From assembly GCA_947579665.1 (NCBI GenBank), contig OX388343.1, positions 87,524,254 through 87,588,253 on the forward strand: 64,000 nt of DNA. The letters are read 5' to 3'. Positions 40,546-51,725 of the stretch are shown piece by piece. Source of the DNA: Sympetrum striolatum. Its lineage: Eukaryota; Arthropoda; Insecta; Odonata; Libellulidae. The translations under genes were made by a program, and so were the position numbers. Every line of letters starts with the position of its first letter. Position 1 is the first letter of the stretch. Under the pieces are notes generated by a model. That model was not told the origin of the DNA and ran no database searches. It saw only the letters and a program-made list of their open reading frames with translations.

Positions 40546-42301
40546 GATTGTGCTGTTAAGTTCTCGAGAGTACTGGAAGTGGGATACTGATGCTCTCGGC
40601 ATCGACGCATCTCTATTTTATAGTCGATTGGTAAATACGGGCGTGTGAGAAAGCGGAATACGGTATCGGGTGCTGGTCACGGTCTAGAGAATAAATTGGA
40701 AGGCGGAATTCGGCGGCGGGCAAATTTTGAAACTCGGGCGTGGGGCGAGGGCTTGTTGGAAAGTCATTTGTGGAGAAATTAAAATTTAAACTCTGTGATT
40801 GCAAAGAATTTCCAACGGTGGGCTGATCAGATCCAAGAAAACTATGATGGAGAATTCGAGAGTTCTCTTACTTAAATTATACAACGATTTTTCAACGTCT
40901 TTTGCAAGGTTACTTAATTGCCAGTGTTTTGGAATTTCGTAAAACCAAAGTCCGTCGTAAGATGAAATTGGACATGCCTTAGCATTTGATGTGGACGGCT
41001 GAAAGCTATCGCTGCACAATTTGTCGCTTCATCACATTGGTAAATAAATATATGTTGCTATGATATTCATATTTTCGCACGGATTCTGCGTGCAATAGAT
41101 GAATTCCTGAGACACTTAGAGAGGGAAGAGTAAAATTACTACTGGTTGGTTATTACTATTTGCACAACATAGAGGTAGAAGAGTAATAAGTATCTTATGC
41201 TTCGCTTTAGTTTTTTTAGAGTCACAGGAATTTCCATGCGGTTTATTCATATACAAGATTACCTATCACTTTTTCTGCGATCGACAAGTTTACTTCATTA
41301 TTTGCTTCATTCACTGCGAGACTACATTTCCAAATGACAACAATGCTCTTTGCTGAATATCCACCGAAGACCACATCAGGAGAACCAACAAATCCTGATA
41401 TTTCCTATAACGTCTCCTTAGTAAGTTTGTCTTGTTCCCATGAGATGTCCTTCGGATTCCACCGCGATGCCTGAAGCAAAGAAGCGACGACGTTTCGCCT
41501 ACGTTGCAGTAGGTTTCTTCAGGTCGGTGATGTCTTTTCAAATGACTTAAAAGAACATCAAAGCGTATAAGGAAGTCCATTGACATTGATCTTTATTCTA
41601 AGCCAGTAGTGCTCAAAGAGTATCATAACGATACGACCGCTTGGCTGCATTAATAAATCCTATAATAAAATACATCTAAAACTCGGTTAATGTATGACGT
41701 TTATCTTTATATGTATTTAATAATGTAGGATATCAATGTATTCGAGTGGCTGTCCGGACCCAAATATGGGATATTGGTAATAACTTGTGATACACTGAAT
41801 GAAAAGGAATCAAAGTTCTGAGATTGTATGGGTTAGACCTATACAAGTGTTGATAGATCACAGTGACAATATTTGCGAACATTTTCCTCTCCCTCAGTCG
41901 ATAGGTATTTTCAATGATTCGAAGAATATAAGACCATTATATTTAACGTCAAGAAAATAATGCGGTGATAGACTATGATGTAATATCATTTTTCTCATGA
42001 CTATACCAATGCTATGAAACACCTAAGATACAAGGTATCATATCAAACCATGGGAAAACGGAACTAATGGAGCAAATCTGACGTAAAGGACTACCAAGTT
42101 TTGGTTCTTCACGATTTCCGAAATATAGACCATAACCACACCAATCACTCGGTACGATCTCCGCATCATCAGATTTCACTTATTACGTATACGACCTGCG
42201 CCTTCGATTTTCAGATTCCTCTACTTGGATATAAATAGTGCACGCCCCGCTCACAGGGCATCAATCGTCTCCTCCACAACCAACAGTCCACACCTAAAAA
42301 A

Positions 42302-42875
42302 ATGCATTCCTCTCAGGTGAGTTACAGAAGTCTCAGCCTGCGATACGATACGACTTTATAAGACTTGGCCTCACCGATCTGATTCTTCCGTTACAGATTG
42401 TTCTCCTGGTAGTCGCCACGGCGGCCGCAGCATACGCCTTCCCACCAGCAGCACACCACGGAGGACATGGCCATCACGACGTCGACTACTACGTAAGCAT
42501 TACTTATTTCATATCGAACGCCTGATTTCCAGAGATGTTCCGCTCTTTAACATAACTTCTCTTCAGGCTCATCCCCACTACAACTTCAAGTACGGAGTCC
42601 GGGACCAGCACACCGGCGACGTGAAGGACCAGTCGGAGTCTAGGGACGGCGACGTGGTCAAGGGATCCTACAGCCTCCACGAGGCCGACGGAACCATCCG
42701 CCAGGTGCACTACACCGCTGACGACCACAACGGATTCAACGCCGTCGTCACCAGGATCGGCAAGGCCGCCCATCCTCAGCATTACGCCCATGTCGCTCGG
42801 CCTGTCATCGCGTACGGACACCACGGCTCAGCTTCGTATGCTCACGGAGACAACTACCCCCTGCATCATTATTAA
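42302..42875 (+). CDS. Gene B, unit 7: RR-2 cuticular protein, last copy of the array
   Basis: Exons 42302-42316, 42397-42492 and 42567-42875; 139 residues with Asp64 and Leu136, the same protein as unit 6. AATAAA is at 42893-42898, so the transcription unit is complete although the repeat unit is cut 245 bp further on. Between 43013 and 43096 four substitutions separate this copy from all others, a much higher density than inside the array. Confidence 0.95.
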
Positions 42876-43143
42876 ATGTTTAATGCTTGCCCAATAAAAA
42901 GCTCTTCTTGAAATTGTTCTTGCTTCTTCCTTAATATCCCTAGAATGTGCAATGTCCTTATTAAACTTTATTTTTGAAAGATCTAATTGATCTCCCTTGG
43001 ATCAATTTTCACATTAACAATTCCAAAGATTAAGTCTACTTTATTAGCATTTATCCTACTCTCCCTGATCAATATAAGGGCTTCCCTACATGACGCTTCT
43101 TTGGAAACCAGTAGATGATGTCACTCAGATGAATTCGTTTTCA

Positions 43144-43460
43144 AATACAATGAGTGCCGTAAGTAAATTTTTCTCTTGGTAGGAGTGTCATCCCTACTCT
43201 GAAATATTACTTTGGAAAACTCACAGCCGAGACCTTTGACACATTTGTGTTGGGTTAAATTTTTAAGTGGTGCTTTGGAATGCTATTTGCGCCTGCAGAA
43301 GTGGTCTTTTTTATTTTGCATTTTGATTTTAGGTTTCCAGTTCATTGTGATACTTGCCTATGATAATAGAGGTACTTTTTTGTTCTGTTAATTAATAGAA
43401 TCTCATATTGTTACAGGATTGGTCGAAATAGCAAATTCCCGTGTATCTGCGGAGTAAAGA
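43144..43460. other. Array breakpoint and unannotated DNA
   Basis: Sequence shared with the repeat unit ends at gaattcgttttca (43143) and switches to unrelated DNA. I found no clean terminal inverted repeat at the junction and no gene up to the Myb-like remnant at 43461. It may be the left flank of the Harbinger element. Confidence 0.5.
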
Positions 43461-44697
43461 CTGCAGATGTTACAGTTCATCTAGACCCATAGATTACTTG
43501 CCCAAAATAAATTGTGTGGGCCCCAAGGGGTAGCCAAGAGGCAGCAACTGTGGAGGGAGTTGGCAGACTCCCTAATTGCATGTGCCACAGGGGCTCACAA
43601 AACCACGGAAAAGTGGATGAAAGTAAGTATTGAAATGCATGATTGAAACAATTTATGATTAAATGTTGCTATAATGATGGTTTTATTTAAGAAATGATAA
43701 ATTTTTATATTATACTTTAGAGCTGGCAGGATTGGAAGTGTGACATCAGATCAAAAGGGCAATGATTGAGGTGTCATACTTCCGGCACTGGAGGGGGGCC
43801 TCCATTGCCTCTCTTAAGTGAGGTGGAGGAAAGGCTCCTCCACCTCCTTGGAAGGACAGCTTCAGTGGGGCTGGAGGCCCCTATTTGGTATATAAACTTC
43901 ATTGAGTTGTTCATGCTCTGTCATGGCAACATCATGCTATCATGATCAAGCTGGTTAAAAAATTCTTTTATTACGTTGTGTGTTGGCAGCTTAGGATTTT
44001 CTTTCCATAAATGTAAAATGTCTGATAATAGTTTTAAGATTGAAATTCTTGCTTCAGGTCGAGCCAAACAATGAGGAATCTGCCTCATCTATCTCTAGCT
44101 GTTCCCAGGAGATCATTTTGATTCCTGGGGATTTTCATACTGAGGGTTTCCTCCCTACCGTGCAGGATGTCATCCCATGCCCCTCAGATTCCCCATCTGC
44201 ATCAACACCAACGATGGGGAGAGGGAAAAAGAGGAAGGATATATGTTATGGTCAATGTTCTTCTTATTTTGTAGCTACTGCATTTAATACAATTCAAGAA
44301 ATTGTACCCACTTTTGATTCAAAGAAATGATTACCTCTTTTCTGTTATATTAATCACAGCTTCCATGAATTCTTCAAAAAGTATATCCTGTGCATGTTTA
44401 AGAGAGCTAATATATATCACAATAATTTAGTGTTGAAAGATAAGAGTTGCTTTTGTTTCAACACTCAGAAATTGAAACATGTTTTTGTTGTGCATTCTCC
44501 CTAAAAACATATCCATTTCAGAAGACATAAATGAGAGGATCGCAGCATCCTTGGAGTGACAAGCAGCTGCAGAAGAGGAGATGGTGGAATTGGAGAAGAG
44601 GAAGGTGGAAGTGGAGGAAAGGAAGGTTGCTGCATTTGAGCAAATGACTGCTATACTAGCAGAACTAGTTAGGATAAAGAGGCTGAAGTACAAGTAA
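43461..44697 (+). pseudogene. Myb/SANT-like partner gene of a PIF/Harbinger element, decayed
   Basis: Four blocks read like the DNA-binding partner that many PIF/Harbinger transposons carry beside the nuclease. Block 1 (43461-43622) encodes KRQQLWRELADSLIACATG and HKTTEKWMK, then a GTAAGT donor. Block 2 (from 43721, after TACTTTAG) continues SWQDWKCDIRSKG, completing a tryptophan-spaced Myb/SANT-like helix set. Then, after a frameshift, comes GGGPPLPLLSEVEERLLHLL. Block 3 (44058-44330) is a Ser/Glu-rich linker ending in a basic GRGKKRK patch. Block 4 (44522-44697) is a Glu/Lys coiled coil (ELEKRKVEVEERK). Breaks are TAG at 43482, the block 2 frameshift and TGA at 44557. The transposase remnant lies convergently at 45684-47439. 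The domain call is from pattern; the exact Myb subfamily is uncertain. Confidence 0.75.
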
Positions 44698-44699
44698 CC

Positions 44700-45680
44700 A
44701 AAACTTAGGACTGTGAGATCCAACTTAAATTGAAATTTAACTTTATAATTAACAATTTCTATACATTACAAATGTTTTCACTCATTCATGAAATACTTTC
44801 AATGAAACGTAATCCAATTACAATCAGTAATGGGGATATTACTGGAAAGTTTTCATTGAGCTCATTTAAAATTACAATGTTAAATTTGCAATTAATTACG
44901 ATGATAAATTACTCTTTGAAAAAGTAATCAGTGGGAAAATTAGAGAAATTCAACTCCAAGGTGAACAATGTAGTTAGAACCAACTTTACCTTGCATTGGA
45001 TGGTGATCAAGCTCTTATTCATATGTAGTTTCAATCTGAGAATTAAGGTATGCTACAGTAGCTTTAGGGTTCTTCTTATTATACTTCCTGTTGAATATCG
45101 AATACACTGATGCGCAGATTTATCCAAAAGTGGGAGGGTTATTAGAATAAAATACAGAGGTGGATATTATGTTTGATTTATTTTACAGAATACATTAACA
45201 ATGTATACCAAAAATTTTAAACAAAGCAAGAAAATGGAATTTCATTTGCAATGAATAACTCCAGAAAATCCTTCACTGCATCAAATAAGACATAGAGAGA
45301 GAGAATGCTATGTCAGTCCAGCATTTACAGCAAAGAAACGTATACACACATTATACCACAAAGGAAACTTCAACACTATAAAAAAACAAATTCATATAAA
45401 AATATTTACAATATGTTAAACAGAAAAGAATGAACACAATAAAAATAAAATCCGAGATCACAGAAGCATACACCAGAATCACCTAACAATATAAAGCATT
45501 TAAATCACACTGCACACATAGTTACAAGTAATTCGACTACTTTTACTTTGTTACATCACATCACGGATTACAATATGTACTTAACATTCACATACATCTA
45601 TGCAACTATTATTTAGAATAACATAGAGACTAAAAGGATAGAACAGCAAAAGGAAACACACATACATTAAATAATTCTTA
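44700..45680. other. AT-rich stretch between the two Harbinger genes
   Basis: This 1 kb between the convergent partner gene and transposase is AT-rich, with no further protein-like frame. The open frame at 44730-44927 has low-complexity composition typical of chance. Confidence 0.5.
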
Positions 45681-45683
45681 CCT

Positions 45684-47439
45684 TTATACATTCAGGCGGT
45701 TGATAATTCTTTCCCTGACTACCCTGGCTTCCTGCAATAAATCTTCTACTTGACCCTCCTCCTGTGGCAGACATTGAGCAGCTACTTCTTCTTCCACTGG
45801 TATTTCTACCTCAGGCAACCCTCCTGTAATGCACATATTATGAAGCACAACGGCAGCATTGATAATGCGCCCACATTTAACAGGGGCATACTCCAGTGTG
45901 CGACTCCTAAGGAGGCAGCGGAAATGGCCTTTCAAAAGGCCAATACACCTTTCCACGTTGCTCCTAGCTCGAACGTGCATGGCTGTGTACTTAGCCTCGG
46001 GTGAGCCAGCCCTGGCATTCAGAATGGGGGTTTGCAGCCATGGCTGATGAGGGTATCCTCAATCTCCTGTAAAGTCAAAAAATTTCATGTTAGTAGGACT
46101 TTAACATTTCTAGCTCAAAAGTTATAGCACTTCATAAGGTATGCAACTTGGCAAATACCCAACAGCCAGCACTGCTTGCCGCTTGCCCAAAACACCCATT
46201 AATTCTCTTTTAATGGGTGACTCATTCCAAATATACGCATTGTGCGTGCTGCCTCCAAATCCTATGAAGCAATGCATGATTTTCATATCAGAATCACATA
46301 TCTGCAAAATCATGAATGTGAAATACATTGCAATTTTAATGTCATATAATTATTACAATTTTAGTAGGTTTTATTTCAAGTCATCGCTACGCACTTTCAT
46401 AATTGCCACTTACTATCATTGCATTGATGGAATGAAAAGCCTTTCTGTTGTAGAATAAATTCTCATCCTCTGCTGGACCTTTTATGGCTATATGAGTACC
46501 ATCAATGTATCCTAGCACTCCAGGAATTTGAGATGACAAAAAATTCCTGTGAGGAAAATAAAAAATCAATTTTTAATGAATGCATTCTCTTTCCTTACAG
46601 ATTTCTCAGCCCACCAGCACAGTAAAAATAGGTTTTTGTTTTTGCAATTATATGTATAAGTTCATTTTTTACATATGTATGTATATATGTACAGCTCACA
46701 AGCACTGTGAAAATAGGTTTTTGTAATTATATGTACAAGTTCATTTTTTAAAGATGTATGTATAATGCACATATGTACAGCTCACAAGCACTGTGAAAAT
46801 AGGTTTTTGTAATTATATGTACAAGTTCATTTTTTAAAGATGTACGTATAATGCACATATGTACCTGTTTTAATTTATTTTACAAATAAATATTTCACAA
46901 AGATTATACATGTTTACTTACTTTCTTATTACTGCTCTCCTTTCCTCTTCTGTCCTTGGGAAAGGAATCCATTTCCTCAGGATGTTGTTGGAATTAAGGC
47001 CAGCAGTAATCTCCTCAAGTGCATTACATACACTGCTTTGGCATAGCCCAAGGTTGCTATCACTTCCTACGCTTTTCTGATAGCTTCCTTGGGCATAGAA
47101 GTGCAGCGCACAAAGGACCTTGATAAATGACTTCAGTTAGTTATCATCTCAGCTGAATGCTCATTTGTTAATCTCCCATAACCTTTTATCTACCTTAAGC
47201 TCTGCCGGAATGGCTGAGCTTGATCTTGGAGCCACCATATGAGGACACAATTCCTCTAAAAGTGCCTTTACCATATCCTGGGAAAAACGGTAGAGCCCCT
47301 TAAATATATCCTCACTCAGAGAGAAAGGGTCAGAAGCATCTCTAAGTCTCCGCAATCTGAGGCTATTACACCGTCTTTCATCTCTCAGCCTTCTTTCCCT
47401 TTGGGCTCTTAAAAACATGAGCAACTCTGCATCATCCAT
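45684..47439 (-). pseudogene. PIF/Harbinger (HARBI1-type) transposase, interrupted
   Basis: A DDE nuclease of the PIF/Harbinger superfamily, readable in pieces from high to low coordinates. 47161-47439 is an N-terminal region with RDASDPFSLSEDIFKGLYRF. About 46920-47125 carries HFYAQGSYQ, SSVCNALEEITAGLN and FPRTEEERRAVI, followed by a GTAAGTAA donor. 46413-46537 begins after CCTCACAG and has the first catalytic Asp in YIDGTHIAI, then NRKAFHSIN and a GTAAGTGG donor. About 46160-46310 (after TTTTGCAG) has CDSDMKIMHCFIGFGGSTHN. The last piece, 45684 to about 46070, has Asp followed by a stop where GDSGYP is expected, then the catalytic Glu in SNVERCIGLLKGHFRC and LHNMC. The Ser-to-stop change and stops near 47130-47165 make it non-coding as a whole, though the introns look spliceable. 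A domesticated host gene is unlikely for that reason. Confidence 0.85.
46613..46862. repeat. ~86-bp tandem repeat, about three copies
   Basis: Copies beginning at 46691 and 46777 are nearly identical (acagctcacaagcactgtg ... ataatgcacatatgt). A more diverged, shorter copy precedes them from about 46613. The repeat sits inside the intron of the Harbinger transposase remnant. Confidence 0.9.
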
Positions 47440-49207
47440 AGCTTAAAAAATAACGTTTTATTATTCATTGCAATTCAGTCAATCTTCAGATGTAGGTTTA
47501 TAGCAAAGCATATAGTAATTGGTAGTACTCTAGTACTGTATCAGCTGATACATAATTAGACCATTACATTTGTAATATCTTGAAAAAATACTCTTCATTG
47601 GGAATGCTGCACTTATTTTCAGTCTTTGACCTATTCAGCTCAAAATATATGGCAAAACGTAAATATTGAAGATGAGGAATTTCATAAGAAAACTATTGCT
47701 TCAACAAACGTAACAAAATTTACATGCAAAAACTGCTCCTCACAACATAGAATCAATGAACCTACAGAAACATTGGGGGAATATCAAAGGAGGATTTAGT
47801 CCAGAGAGAGTCAAAATGGTTTTATACTTGACAGTTATTTCAGATACAAACAGATGAATACAATTAAGGCCGAAGATAGTATACAAATTCGTGGTAAATT
47901 TCTAGATTCAAATTTACCAAATTCGTTATTGGGTAGTAAGAGATGATGATTTTTTTAACATATTAGATCAGTAATGATTATAGAATGTGTTTATCTCCAT
48001 GTGCAAATAGCCAATCTTTCACAGTTCTTGAGGATCCTAACTTCTAGTAATTGACTTGCAAGAGTCTTCGAACATTTTTCCGTATATAGACACAATAATG
48101 AACAAGGGCTCACGGATTACGTAGTATCCCTCGATAACCGGTGGGAGCCAACATGCGGATGAATGACCTAAGATATCGAAGATTATTTAAAATACGATAT
48201 CACAGTCACATGCTACTCACGCAACGTTTAATATTCACAAAAATGTATTGCAATATTACCTGCACCGTATTATTATACACGTATATAACAATAATAACAA
48301 TCAATCCCAAAGTTATCGCCTCACTCCTGCAGCAACAACGCTAATTCTTCGGAAAAACATATAATTCTTACATTCTAACTTCGTAAGCTACTAACAAGAC
48401 CTTTAATATTCACAAAAATTTATTGCAATATTACCTGCACAGTGTTATTACTCACAAATACAACAAAAATAGCGACTATTCCAAGTAAACAATCAAGCAA
48501 GCTTATCTCGCCGCAAAGAAGTACGTTCCCCGATTTAGAAGCAATGTCGATATAATAACGATATAAAAATCGAAAACTAACATACTATTCAAGATATTAC
48601 CACCAAGCCAATTATTATTGTAAATTTGTCTCAATTTCACTCGCGAAAAGTTCCTCGTCACCTTATAAATAAAATTTTTTTAGCAGACACATACTTTGGA
48701 CTGCACGATGGCATTTATCATAGGTTGCGTTCAACTTAAGAATGTTTTACAAAGTTTTGGTTTATTTAAACTAAATAGCATATGGTTTGTATTCGTGCTT
48801 ATGATACAAAGAGCAACTGAGGGAAAAACCAGATTTTTATATTGGATAGGTAGATAGTATTAGCAGTTTTAAAAACGATCACCGGTGAAATATTCGGGAC
48901 TTCTTCTTATTAAAATTCTTAAAGTTTACGTTAATATAATTCATAATATACAAGTACAAAACAAACATATTCGAAGAGAACAACTCTTCCTTAATGACAA
49001 TATAATTATATTATGTAACATTATCAGAAAAATAGCGTCTGCTCCAAATGACAGCTTCACTTCGACTCATAAAATCTGTGGAACGAGTGCTCAGACCCAC
49101 TCGTTCCCAGACGGTTGGTACTCGACTCGTTTCTCTGTAGAGTACCGAGCAAAAATATTTCATGGTGACTCGGAAGACGCATTCTGTAGATTGTGACGTT
49201 TTTTCGG
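47440..49207. other. AT-rich stretch without a gene
   Basis: No coding signal is seen. An imperfect direct duplication has copies from 48227 and 48402 (tttaatattcacaaaaa, then tattgcaatattacctgcac), spacing 175 bp. The open frame at 48885-49196 has no protein-like features and partly overlaps the LINE remnant antisense. Confidence 0.5.
48210..48470. repeat. Imperfect 175-bp direct repeat
   Basis: The 45-50 bp core starting gctact(c/a)ac and running through tattacctgcac is present twice, at 48213-48275 and 48388-48450, and decays outward. It may be two copies of a short dispersed repeat or a local duplication. Confidence 0.6.
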
Positions 49208-49530
49208 TCCAAGCAGCCATGTTTTTATTGAGTTCTCGATACTCGACACTTTCGTGGTAACCCCCCTGAAGAACTCCCGATGGAACCTCTACCTCATCGG
49301 AAAAAACGCCGTCTATGACCACATGTTGTCTTCTACCTGTAAGAGAGGAGCTAATCCACTAAACGATATGGTAGTTGATTGCATAAGAACCGAGTTTTTG
49401 TAGTAAGCTCTCGTGTGGCACTGTATGCTTTCCTAAAATCCAGAAATATATAATCGGTCCTGAAGCCCTCGTCTGCTTCTCGCATTATGTCGTGATTAAG
49501 TCCGTTTTTACTAAGGAGTAAGAAAAGGAA
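49208..49530 (-). pseudogene. Non-LTR retrotransposon reverse transcriptase fragment (central RT motifs)
   Basis: Reading high to low: FRTDYIFLDFRKAY (RT motif A, first catalytic Asp in LDFRKAY), then WISSLLTGRRQHVVIDG and VFSDEVEVPSGVLQGG, the conserved motif B region (usually SGVPQGS). The order and spacing are those of jockey/CR1-like LINEs. There is a stop before WISSL, and the frame is lost before the catalytic YADD box. It is a relic only. It lies just left of the pogo-like block, and a more N-terminal LINE RT piece in the same orientation is at 53640-53950. Confidence 0.8.
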
Positions 49531-49639
49531 ATCTTCAACCATCTCCTCATGTTGGAGAGAAGATTTTTCGGTATGACGATTATGGATCTGCAATGTGCAG
49601 CATTTGAGCTGAGAGGAACAAACTTCCTCATAATTTTAA

Positions 49640-51151
49640 CACGGAGACCAGATTGGCTGGAAAGGGGTGGATTGCTGGTTTCCGGCAACGCCATCCAAAA
49701 TTAACATTAAGATCACCTGAACCAACTTCTTCAGCGAGAGCAAGTGGATTTAACAAGGTAGCAGTCAAAAAATTCTTTGTCATCTTAATCAGGAGAGAAC
49801 CAAGCACAATTATCCAGCCCATCGAATCTTCAATGTTGAGAAACTGGAGTCTCTACAGTTCAGTCTTAGAGATCAAAAGTTCTATCTTTCAGAGGTAGAC
49901 GACAAGTTGGGTCTCTCACCTCAGCTGAGAGAGGGGTTTTGTCTTCTTTGGTATTGTGTATATCAGCTGGGGGCACCTACATCCCCCCTTTCATTATCTT
50001 TTCGCGACTACGGATGAAGCCTGAATTTATGGATGGAGCTCCTCCAGGAACTGTGTTTACTTGCCACCCTTCTGGGTGGATGCAGAACGATCGTACAGTG
50101 GTTTATGCATTTCCTGCTGCACGCGAAACCCACCGAAAGTGATCCGGTATTGCTGATATTAGACTCATACTAAAAATATTGATTTATTAAAATGGCCAAG
50201 GCTAACTATACAGCTGTAGTGTGCCTACCACCTCACTGCAGCCATAAACTGCAGCCCTTGGACATATCATTCATGGGGCCTCTGAACACTTTCTACGTCC
50301 AGGCAATGGATCAGTTCTTGAGGAACAACCCCAGCCGAGTGGTGACGCAATGTCAGGTTAGTTGTCTTTTAGGGGAAGCCTTCATGAAGGCTGCTGTTCC
50401 GCTCAATCCAGAGAATGGATTTAGGAAATGTGGCATTGAACCACTCAATGAACACATTTTCTCCGAAGAAGATTTTGCTGCAGCAGAAGTAGCGAATATA
50501 CCCCTTCCACCAACTGTACATTCAGCAGCGAATGCTGTCGACCCACCAATGACATCCACCAACAGGACTGCCGTTTCAGGTGAGATTTATGATCCGCAAC
50601 CTGGGACATATGGTGTCAGAAATCTGGTTTTACAAAAGAATTCTGCAATGGAATCGGAGTTGTCGAGTGATACAACTCCCGTCCGAGATATTACTCCTGA
50701 TCCATGACCGTGGTCATCATTTTCTGTAAGCCTGGAAGATATTGTGCCTGTGCCTCGTGTATCTGAAGTAAAACGCAGGAGCAATGGAAGGGAAAAGGTT
50801 ATGCAATGCTGTTGTCTGGAAGCCCTCATAAAAATACTCTCTTAGCTGTGAAGGAGGCAAAAGAAAAGGAAAAGGCTATGAAACAGAAAATATCCAAGGT
50901 AGAAAGGAATGCCAAGAATAGTTTGAAAAATTCAAAGAAAAAATGTAAGAGACCCAAGCTCAGCAATGCTACACGAAATTTGTTTGAAGATTCCGACAAA
51001 GAAAAAGATACAGAATGTTTATATTGTTGTGAAAATTTTTCAGTTTCAATTTCAAATGAACGATGGGTCAAGTGCACAGAATGTGGTTTGTGGACTGTGT
51101 GCTGGTGTTGGGGAAGAGGACGATGCGTATTTATGCAAAAAATGTAACTAA
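49640..51151 (+). pseudogene. pogo/Tigger-like transposase with C-terminal zinc finger, decayed
   Basis: The CENP-B/Tc5-type HTH shows as LAGKGWIAGFRQRHPKL and EPTSSARASGFNK (49650-49790). The first DDE acid should lie in NVDETG but reads NVEK, so it is lost, and a frameshift follows. Then come AGGTYIPPFIIF (~49965), PPHCSHKLQPLDIS (~50230-50270, a hallmark of the pogo/jerky DDE fold) and FMKAAVPLNPENGFRKCGI. A Lys/Glu-rich basic stretch (50830-50980) leads to a Cys-rich module: CLYCCENF, WVKCTECGLW, then after a frameshift CAGVGEEDDAYLCKKCN, a PHD-like finger. Breaks include a TGA at 50705 and frameshifts near 49830, 50800 and 51090. It is non-functional. Confidence 0.88.
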
Positions 51152-51725
51152 ACTTATTTAGAATCACTTTTTCCTTTTTTATAAAAATACTTTGGCCTAC
51201 TTTCACAATATTATTGAAAAATATAATTATTTTGTGCTACAATGTTTTATAACTATATGATTTTTTACTGTAAATAAGTTAAATTTTTCAAAGTTAAAAC
51301 CCGATTTCTATATTTCTTTTTCCACTTTTTAGCTATGTGGCCATTATGCCCTACCCCTGTGGGTACAATGGCCACTTAGGTACTTCTCAGAAATAAAATT
51401 ATTTAGCTAGGGTAAACCGTACAGTTATTGGCCACTTTAGGAAAGTTTTGTGTTTGAATAACTACAAAATAAATAGAAAATTTAGAAATTAACGACAGTT
51501 AACATATTTGTAAACCTCATTTATTTCTTTTTAATTTGAAGTAATGTAATATTAATAATATCTTGATATTAAAATGATTTATACCATAAAGTGAAACATT
51601 ACCTATTGGTACAGTTATTGGCCATCTAACACAGTTATTGAACATCTCACTGATAGTTATTGGCCACACTTTTTTACACTCACTTAAGTACTAAATTATA
51701 AGTTTTTTTTCCACTTTTATTGGAA
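51152..51725. repeat. Spacer between the two pogo-like remnants with recurrent TTATTGGCCA motifs
   Basis: A short motif, (cag)ttattggcca(c/t), recurs at about 51420, 51610 and 51655, with a degenerate copy near 51635. An inverted pair, gtggccatt (51337-51345) and aatggccac (51367-51375), forms a hairpin around cctacccctgtgggta. These could be subterminal repeats or terminal sequence of one of the flanking elements. No gene is seen. Confidence 0.55.

Larger units (their letters stand above)
1..43143. repeat. Tandem array of a ~6.3 kb unit (7 copies, last truncated), each with two cuticle protein genes
   Basis: Head-to-tail units start at 1, 6307, 12613, 18919, 25224, 31538 and 37852, with spacings of 6306, 6306, 6306, 6305, 6314 and 6314 bp. 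The 6305 comes from a 1-base deletion near 21932 in unit 4. The 6314 comes from an 8-base insertion (tggttgag) near 27737 in unit 5 and at the matching place in units 6 and 7. Unit 7 also has an 18-bp in-frame duplication in gene A. It stops matching after 43143 (unit offset 5266), where unrelated DNA begins. Position 1 is already inside a unit, so the array continues to the left. Substitutions are scattered and few, in spacers as well as exons. Confidence 0.98.

Noticed and set aside
1..43143. CRISPR, rDNA-like or satellite interpretation of the repeat
   Set aside because: Units are 6.3 kb, contain spliced protein genes and show no short repeat-spacer structure or rRNA sequence.
45684..47439. 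Domesticated HARBI1 host gene
   Set aside because: An in-frame stop follows the second catalytic Asp and further stops lie between the first blocks, with a decayed partner gene alongside. An element relic fits better.
48885..49196. 103-codon plus-strand frame
   Set aside because: No recognisable features; it abuts and partly opposes the LINE remnant and has the composition of AT-rich non-coding DNA.
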